Assembly (NCBI RefSeq): GCF_018691265.1
Contig: NW_024881277.1
Coordinates: 5,079,126 to 5,143,125 of the forward strand
Reading direction: 5' to 3'
Length of the DNA: 64,000 bases
From: Tyto alba
Taxonomy: Eukaryota; Chordata; Aves; Strigiformes; Tytonidae
The notes beneath the pieces are model-generated. The model was not told where the DNA came from, searched no databases, and saw nothing but the letters and a program-made list of their open reading frames with translations. Shown here one piece after another: positions 57,160-64,000 of this stretch (position 1 is its first letter; every line of letters starts with the position of its first letter). Both the position numbers and the translations under genes were made by a program.

Positions 57160-58700
57160 CAGTGAGTTAGCTGAGAGCTGATAGGCCAGGATCAGAGGGC
57201 AGAACAACATGGGCAGCACTGTGGGAGGATGGGTGGATTTCTGCTCCAGACCTCTTGATCAGGTAGATGAGGCCTTCTTCAGACAACTGGAAGGAACTTC
57301 ATGTCTGCAGGCCCCGGACCTCATGGCAGACTGAAACTGTCCCAGCTGCCTCTGCTGAAGAGGTGCAAGCCACCCAGGAGGATTTTGGAGCTCACTGGTG
57401 ACATCTTCCTGACAAGGGTGACTGAGGAGCCAGTGAGGTGAGGTGCCCTGCAGCAGGACTTGATACTTGCAAACTAGAAAGAGCTGCTCAGGGCTGTAAC
57501 AATCAAGGGTGAGAAAGTAGAGTGTAGGATGCTGAGAGAAGGGAAGAAAGCAAGGGGCATGAGTTCAGGAGAGCAGGCTTTGACCTGCTGAAGGTCCTGC
57601 TTGGAAGAATCCCATGGGATACAGCCCTGAAGAGGAAAGGGTGCAGAGAATTGATGGTTAATGTTCTCCACTTCACACTCCAGAACGGTCCACACAGACA
57701 TGCAGGAAGTCAAGAAAAGGTGTCAGGAGGATGGCATGGATAAAAAAGGAGCTCCTGACAGAAACCAAGCAGGAAGAGGAAGGACAGAGGAGGTGGAAGC
57801 TGGCTGCATTCCAGGCTCAGCGGTTCTGTGATGCTGTGCTAGAGAGAGTCATTTGCGTGTGCATGTGCTTGTCTGTGCGTGGAGGAAATGGGGGGATGAG
57901 GGAATCCTGGATCCATGTCCCAGACAGCTGGAGGACCTAAAACCAGCTTCTGGAGAGATCCTTATTGTTTCAATCTCTATACAGGTATATATTTTCCACT
58001 AACACGGTCTAACATAGAAACAGCCCAACCCTCATTTACCCTTTCTCCACTGACCCTGACTTTGCTTGTTTTGTGATCTCATTTGGTGTTCTGAAGCTTG
58101 TGTTGATGGTAATTCCTACCTGGGGCTGTAGAGCCCTGCAGCTCCTCAGGCTGTTATTATGTGAGAGACACCACCACCATCAAGGTGAGCTATCTGCACA
58201 GAGGCACTAACAGCTGACCAAATGGAGCTTCAGCCCAGGGAAACCTGAGAAACTCTGGGATTCCGGCCAACAGAAACCTCTTGAAGTTTACAAGGAGAAG
58301 TGTCCAGTCCTGCATTAGGAGGAAGAATAATCTCCTCATTTATCAGGACAGGCATGGACCTGAGTAGCTGAGCAGGGACCCTGAGGAGAAGGGCCTGGGC
58401 ACTATGAGGACACCATACAAGACAGCGGTGTATGCTGGCCACAAACAAGGCCACCTGCATACAGGTCTGACTAGGATGAGCATGGCCACCCAGACTATCC
58501 TGAGATTGGATGAAGTATGGTTTCAGAGATGGTGGAGGTTTTTCCCTAAATCAAGAAACAACATAAGAAAGAAAGAATGGCACAAAGTGAAGTTTTGGAA
58601 GTTGAGACTGCATGTGAGGATTTTGTGTTACGTTGAGTTACATGAAGCGTCCCTCCAAGTGCAGTACAATAGGCCACCCAGAAAGAGTCTGGATTAGGCA
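57160..58700 (+). mobile_element. CR1 LINE, degenerate, endonuclease to linker region
   Basis: 57235-57320 matches the CR1 endonuclease region (gatgaggccttcttcagaca, ggaaggaacttcatgtctgc). 57730-57790 matches the later WIKKELLTETK-type segment. 58240-58480 resembles downstream CR1 (caggacaggcatggacctga, gagaagggcctgggcac). The parts are separated by unrecognised DNA and carry many indels, so boundaries are approximate. Confidence 0.55.
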
Positions 58701-60760
58701 AAGCTTTGCATTCCAACCATCAGCCTGTGAGGATGGAGAGATATCAGTAAGGGTATGAAGATGTTCAAGTAAGAGCAAGGCTGGTAAGCACGGTGGATGT
58801 CCGGAGCCTTCAAGAAATCAAGTACAGGAGTAGGCCATCATAGGAGAGCCTGTGGTGGAGATGGCCAAGGGAGCTGACAAGGTTGAAAGCCCCCAGCAGA
58901 GCTGAGCTCTTCCTCTTGTTGGCTTTGGCTGTTGGCTGTGTCATCAAGGCCTACCAGGAGACACCTAATCCTTACAGCACTGGGGCCTCTTGGCCCCCTT
59001 GTCTCCACCCAAGAGCCTGGCAGGTGTCCAACCACAATCCTGCCCTTGGCATTGCACATCCCCACAAAACTCTGCCCCAGGAAGAGCCCTGAGCCGTGGG
59101 TGTAGGACAGCATCTCCTTTCCCAGGGGCTGGGGCCAGGGCTGCCCTTTGGCTTGATAAAATGCATCCAGGCTTACTCAGCATCAGAGCCACCTTTACAT
59201 TGACTCTGCCTCCAGTTTTCTGCTCTAACCAGCCCCCAGGTTTGCTCTGGCAGTAAAGTCCCTCTGGGGGACCCATTAATGCTCCAAGAAACTTGGGCAT
59301 TTACATCTGACTTTGCCTTCTTGAGAGGTTTCATCAGCTTTCTCTCAGGGTCATGGACTGGGCACCAAGCCCACTTGAGGGATCATTAAAATGCCTTGGA
59401 CTGGTCCTCTGCTGCTGAGCTGGTCCCAGCTGCTGGGACAGAGGGAGCTGATGGCAAGCGGGCAGTGCTGCAGAGAGACAGCTCTGCCCAGGAGCAGCTC
59501 CTCTGCAAAGCGCAGCAGGATGAAGGGTACTCCTGGGGTATCTCAGGGAGATGAGCGAGGGAGATTAAGAGTTTAAAGGTGGTCAGGATTGGGAGGATGA
59601 CTGAGAGTTCAAAGGAGGAGAAATCTTTGCAGCCCTTGACACGGTAAGTCTCTGGGTGCAGGGTGATGTGTCTGCAGTTCCTGGAGGCATCTCCTGAAGC
59701 TGGCACAGCCCACAGCTTATGGGATCTGCAAGGAGGGGGCTCTTTTTAGGCAATTTTGAATAGCTGTGAAGACACGTTGTGCAGGCAGGGGTGCCCAGGG
59801 CTGTCCTTCCCAGCAGGGTCCCTGCACCCCAGGGGGCTGTGTGCTGGGGCAGGGACTCTGCCGCCTGCCAGGGTCAGCCCTCAGCCTGCCCGGGGAGCTC
59901 CCCACGGTGCTGTGGGGAGAAGCTGTGGGGGGAAGGAGAGACCCCCGCCAGGGCAGGCTCCTTCTGCTCTCCAGAGGCTGCTGCTGCGTGGATCAGGGAT
60001 GCTCACAGCTCCAGATCACCTCTAGGACATTGGCATTTCAAGAGGAAGTTCAAAGCAGGAGCCACCTTAAAAATGTGAACCTTTCTAGGCTCTATGATCT
60101 CATGTTTCTTCTAAGAAAACATAGAAAGGGGCTGTGAAATTTTAATATGTCACTGAGACTCCTGAACTGTTAAACTGAGGGATCAACACATTTGCCAGAG
60201 ACTTTATGAAGTGCCTTCACCTACTCTACTTACAGACACACCAGCATCACCTTTGAGGGTTCTGGTTTTGCCTGCTGTTCTCCTTTGTATCTGGAAGTAG
60301 GGAAGGAGCCTGGGCAGTGCCCTATTTCCAGGAGGGGTCTGCAGGGCAGAGCTGAGCACACAGAGGGTGGGGTGGGGGCTGGAAGCACTGTCAGGGTGCT
60401 GACATGGGGACACAGAAATGGCTCCTGGCAGAAAACAGCTCCAGGGAGCAGAGAGGCAGGACTTGCTCCAGCATTCTCTTGACTCTGTACTAGGGCACAG
60501 GGAGCCTTTTTGTCCCTCAGGTCTCCCCTGTGTTCAGTCTGAGAGAAATGTGAAAGATGAGGATTTCTATCCCTTCAAAGATTGACCCCTCTGAAACATC
60601 ACAAATCTGAGCTCATGTAAAGGAATTGAATATATTACCCCCAAAGAAAGAGAAATAATTTTGAGGAGACTTTTTGGTAAACAGCATAAGATTGAATAAA
60701 AGAAGTCTGTCCTAACTTGTCAATGTCTTCTAGTTCAATCTCCCTGCCTGCAGTGAACAA

Positions 60761-61738
60761 ATGTCCAACAGCAGCTCCATCACTGAGTTCCTCCTCCTGG
60801 CATTTGCAGACAGACGGGAGCTGCAGCTCCTGCACTTCTGGCTCTTCCTGGGCATCTACCTGGCTGCCCTCCTGGGCAACGGCCTCATCATCACCGCCAT
60901 CGCCTGCAACCACCACCTCCACACCCCCATGTACTTCTTCCTCCTCAACCTCTCCCTCCTCGACCTGGGCTCCATCTCCACCACTCTCCCCAAAGCCATG
61001 GCCAATGCCCTCTGGGACACCAGGGACATCTCCTACTTGGGATGTGCTGCACAGGTCTTTTTCTTTGTCTTCTTGATAACAGCACAGTTTTCCCTTCTCA
61101 CCATCATGGCCTATGACCGCTACGTTGCCATCTGCCAACCCCTGCACTACAGGATCCTCCTGGGCAGCAGAGCTTGTGTCCACATGGCAGCAGCTGCCTG
61201 GGGCACTGCGTTGCTCTATTCTCTGCTGCACACTGCCAACACATTTTCCCTACCCCTCTGCCAAGGCAATGCTGTGGACCAGTTCTTCTGTGAAATCCCC
61301 CAGATCCTCAAGCTCTCCTGCTCAGGCTCCCACCTCAGAGAATTTGGGCTCCTTGTGGTTAGTGTCTGTTTAGGATTTGGGTGTTTTCTTTTCATTCTTT
61401 TTTCCTATGTGCAGATCTTCAGGGCTGTGCTGAGGATCCCCTCTGAGCAGGGACGGCACAAAGCCTTTTCCACGTGCCTCCCTCACCTCACCATGGTCTT
61501 CCTGTTAATCAGCACTTCATTTTTTGCTTACCTGAAACCCCCCTCCATTTCTTCCCCATCCCTGGACCTGGTGGTGTCATTTCTGTACGCGGTGGTGCCT
61601 CCAGCAGTGAACCCCCTCATCTACAGCATGAGGAACCAGGAGATGAAAGACGCACTGAAGAAGCTGATTCAGCCAATTGTCTCAGCAGGGATAAGATGCC
61701 CATGTCTCTTCAGAAGTGATTTGCAACTCTTATCTTAA
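60761..61738 (+). CDS. Olfactory receptor, OR14-like (bird gamma-c type), intact, extended C-terminus
   Basis: 325-residue class II odorant receptor, paralog of the gene at 42297. Visible features: sequon NSS at 3-5; GN pair at 39-40; LHTPMYFF at 53-60; C95; MAYDRYVAICQP at 116-127; FCEIPQILKLSCS in loop 2; KAFSTCLPHL before TM6; NPLIYSMRNQE in TM7. All landmarks are intact and no frame breaks exist. The tail is 14 residues longer than that of the paralog: after KKLIQ the aligned TAA of the left gene is out of frame here, and translation runs on through a Cys/Arg-rich extension (RCPCLF) to TAA at 61736. Two possible 3' splice sites precede the ATG (gtcttctag and ctgcctgcag, 60730-60755). Ligand unknown. 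Confidence 0.93.
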   Translation: MSNSSSITEFLLLAFADRRELQLLHFWLFLGIYLAALLGNGLIITAIACNHHLHTPMYFFLLNLSLLDLGSISTTLPKAMANALWDTRDISYLGCAAQVFFFVFLITAQFSLLTIMAYDRYVAICQPLHYRILLGSRACVHMAAAAWGTALLYSLLHTANTFSLPLCQGNAVDQFFCEIPQILKLSCSGSHLREFGLLVVSVCLGFGCFLFILFSYVQIFRAVLRIPSEQGRHKAFSTCLPHLTMVFLLISTSFFAYLKPPSISSPSLDLVVSFLYAVVPPAVNPLIYSMRNQEMKDALKKLIQPIVSAGIRCPCLFRSDLQLLS

Positions 61739-61963
61739 ACCTTCTGTGCAGTAAGCATTTTATTTGTGAAACTCTTGTTTGTTCCAAAATGTCTCCATCC
61801 ACTCCTCTTTCTCAGAGACATGAACCAGCCTCTCTGACCCAGGGACACTTTCTACATGTGTCTGGTAAGACAGTACAGCTGGCCTCCTATGTTGCATATC
61901 CACAATAAAAGAGGCTTGTCTCAGTGCCCATGTCTGGAGGTTGGTCTCTTCCTCCCAAGCTGA

Positions 61964-62734
61964 GGTCAGGAACAGGCTGAAGGAATTGCCCCTCTGAGCG
62001 TGCTGCTGTGCTGGGGTTCTCCAGGGGTTCAGGGCAGGAGGGCATGGGGGGATGTGTTAGGGAATAGGCCTGTGCTGCCCCTTCACGTGGGGGTGCCCAG
62101 TGCAATGGAAATGATGGCTGATCCATGGGGATCTCCCTGGGACCATCTCCCCGTGGCTTTCAGCCACCACTGCCCTGCAGAGCAGCACCGCCAGCTCAGG
62201 GCCGTGCCTGAGGTGACATCCCACAACAAGAGCAGACCTATTTCTGGAGGCACCAGTTTGGGCAGCTTTTCTCTGGCTGGCACAGCAGGAGCTGCCTGGG
62301 GAGCCCCCCGTGCAGGAGTCTTGTGCTGGGGAGAGGGACGGGCACAGAGGGGCTGCCAGCACTGGGCAATCAGGATCTCTTGGAGAGAAGAGCAGCAGAG
62401 AGAGGGAGACGCTGGCCTGTGTCTGCTCATGGCATGGCTGGCGCCAGCCCTGGGGCTGATGGGGAGGCTGAGAGCCCTCTGTGCCCCAGGAGCTGCTGTG
62501 ACCTTCCGAGGGGCTGGGGCTGTGGGGTGAGTGTCCAGAGCTCTGCAGCACCCCCTAGCCTATCTCGCTGGTCATTTCCAGCACTGGCTGCTCACCCAGG
62601 TTTATGGGTGAGCGTTGCTGCTAAACCATCTCCATCCTCCTGCTGGTCTCAGTGCCTGTATGGGGGGACGGGCCAGCCCTGCCCGGCCTCTCTCCTGGCC
62701 CAGACCCTGGCAGACCCCAGAGAAGGGCTGTCTG
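61964..62734 (+). repeat. Highly conserved 3' flank block (right copy)
   Basis: Almost the same sequence as 43500-44270. The matching 176-codon frame is at 62000-62530. The similarity ends sharply after gggctgtctg at 62734. Confidence 0.7.
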
Positions 62735-63430
62735 CACTTGCTGTGAGGTTGCGCTCTGTCCTATTTTTCCATGGACAAAGGAAAAAAACACTGACCACAT
62801 GAGCAGAACACTTGCTCTTACAGTAGTTCCAGTCCTCCTTTTTGCACCCGCGCAGTTCCTTTTCCTTGGTTTCTCCGAGGCTGTCTCTCTCTCTCTGTAC
62901 TTTTCCACTGCTTCAGTACTTCTTATCACAATACAGGCAGCTGCTGAGCAGGGGAGGCATCCACAGTGTTATATGTAACTATTCGGTTTAAACGTGAAAT
63001 CAAACAAAGAACAATGCAACACAACCAAGCCAAGCAACAAGTCCACTCGCTTTCCTTCCCCCCCCTCTTCTTTGGCATTTCCAGTTGGTCTCGGTGGTCC
63101 TCTGGGGGGGGGGGGGGGGGGGTTGGTGGAGGGGGTGAAGTCCAGATTCCTCTTCAACAGTTCTTCGCTTAACCCTTTTCTGCTGGCTTCCATTTCTCTT
63201 TACATGACACCTAACCACAGACACACACACCCATCCTCCTGCTTGCCCAACTCCCCACAATGCCCAACCCTATGCCTGACCTATGATCAAAAAAGGCTTG
63301 CTCAACTGTTATAATTTTAGCAACACTAATTTAATAACAGCTTTAGCCTAACTCAATAAAAGTAATTCTTTCATTACTGTTAGCGAAAGCAAAATTCTAC
63401 CGTTACTTCTCACATAGCGAATCCTTCAAG
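62735..63430. other. Intergenic with G19 homopolymer
   Basis: No gene was recognised. A G19 run (63104-63122) and short CA/CT stretches are present. Beyond 63300 it is AT-rich up to the minisatellite. Confidence 0.4.
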
Positions 63431-63439
63431 GTGGGAGTG

Positions 63440-64000
63440 GTTCCCCATTGGTTTGTGACATCACTGGAGTGGGGGTGTCCCTGCCTGGGCAGTGACATCA
63501 CGGGAAACTCTCTGAGATGGGGGTTCCCTGTGGGGCTGCGACATCACTGAGGACCACGTGGGGTGTGGTGCTGTCCCCACCAGGGTGCTGGCATCACACA
63601 ACACCCACGTAGGGTGGGGGTGCTCTGCTGGGTTGTGATGTCATCAGGCAGCCACGTGGGGTGGGGTTTTCTCTGACAGTTGTGATGTCACAGAAAACTC
63701 AGTGGGTTTGCTCACCGGAGTTCTGATATCATAGTGCACCTTCGGGGTTCCCCACCATGTTTGTGATGTCACAGAGGACCCTCTGGTGTTTCCAACCACA
63801 ATTGTGACATCATAGAGGACCCGTGGGGTTCCCCACCAGGGCTGTGACATCATAAAGGACCTTTAGTGTTCTGCATCAGGATTGTGATGTCATAGCAAGC
63901 TCTTGGGGCTCCCTACCAGTGTTGTGACATCATAGTGGACCCCTGTGTGGTGGGAGTGGGCTTATGACATCACAGGGGAGCTCATGGGGTTGAGGTGGGG
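63440..64000. repeat. About 40-bp minisatellite with TGACATCA/TGATGTCA core
   Basis: At least 13 units run to the window end. Cores include 63458 (tgacatcac), 63494, 63539, 63645 (tgatgtcat), 63685, 63765, 63806, 63845, 63886, 63925 and 63965. Spacing is about 38-60 bp, mostly near 40. Between cores is a GAGGACCC...GGGGTTCCCCACCAG stretch. The core differs by one base from the cAMP-response element TGACGTCA and is nearly palindromic, so it appears in both orientations. Units nearer the window end are more regular. Confidence 0.85.

Larger units (their letters stand above)
59030..62734 (+). repeat. Right copy of the OR14 segmental duplication
   Basis: Counterpart of 39570-44270 (see there). 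Lengths differ upstream of the OR because of indels: about 430 bp around the GGA block and part of the interval before the OR are missing here. From the OR start codon to 62734 no net indel separates the copies. Confidence 0.8.

Overview
This window looks like nuclear DNA of a bird, and the repeat set suggests a songbird. The evidence is CR1 LINE fragments in both orientations, avian LTR families, two intact class II olfactory receptor (OR) genes of the bird-expanded OR14-like (gamma-c) type, and a multi-exon MROH (maestro HEAT-like repeat) gene of a kind that is multiplied in birds. Genes are intron-containing. There is nothing bacterial: no operons, Shine-Dalgarno sites or CRISPR.

Layout. 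1-900 is GC-rich then repetitive, with degenerate CAGATG-type repeats. 1.0-7.4 kb holds at least eleven minus-strand exons of an MROH2B-like HEAT-repeat gene that carries two frameshifts and a probable in-frame stop, so it is probably decaying. 9.1-20.5 kb is the most interesting unit. On the plus strand, a PH-domain block resembling ARHGAP20/TAGAP (six exons), three exons of unknown type and a syntabulin-like (SYBU) coiled-coil block follow each other with canonical splice sites and compatible phases at every junction. Together they give one 523-codon frame ending at a TAG, 12 exons long. The former SYBU tail continues in the same frame for about 200 more codons, broken only by two TAG codons, and a poly(A) signal follows.

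21.4-26.0 kb is an internally deleted class II (betaretrovirus-like) endogenous provirus: LTR, Lys-type primer site, a 12-copy 41/42-bp repeat in the leader, gag matrix and proline-rich region, envelope transmembrane remnant, polypurine tract, LTR. A solo LTR of the same family with a perfect 6-bp target duplication lies at 35.8-36.4 kb, and a minus-strand fragment at 32.1-32.2 kb. 26.5-27.85 kb is a minus-strand ERVL-like LTR with a pol remnant. 29.4-30.4 kb is a CpG island with a pentanucleotide array and five ZNF143-type motifs spaced exactly 63 bp apart. It abuts remnants of a third, gammaretrovirus-like pol (30.4-31.85 kb, minus).

32-64 kb is an OR cluster in CR1-rich DNA: intact OR14-like genes at 42.3 and 60.8 kb, two OR pseudogenes (37.5 and 49.7 kb) and a 3' OR fragment (52.2 kb). 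The two intact genes lie in an old duplication (about 39.6-44.3 and 59.0-62.7 kb). Its 3' flanks are nearly identical although the receptor coding regions are clearly diverged. The window ends in a roughly 40-bp minisatellite whose units each carry a CRE-like TGACATCA core.

Family names come from recognising protein or repeat similarity by eye. No alignments or database searches were run.
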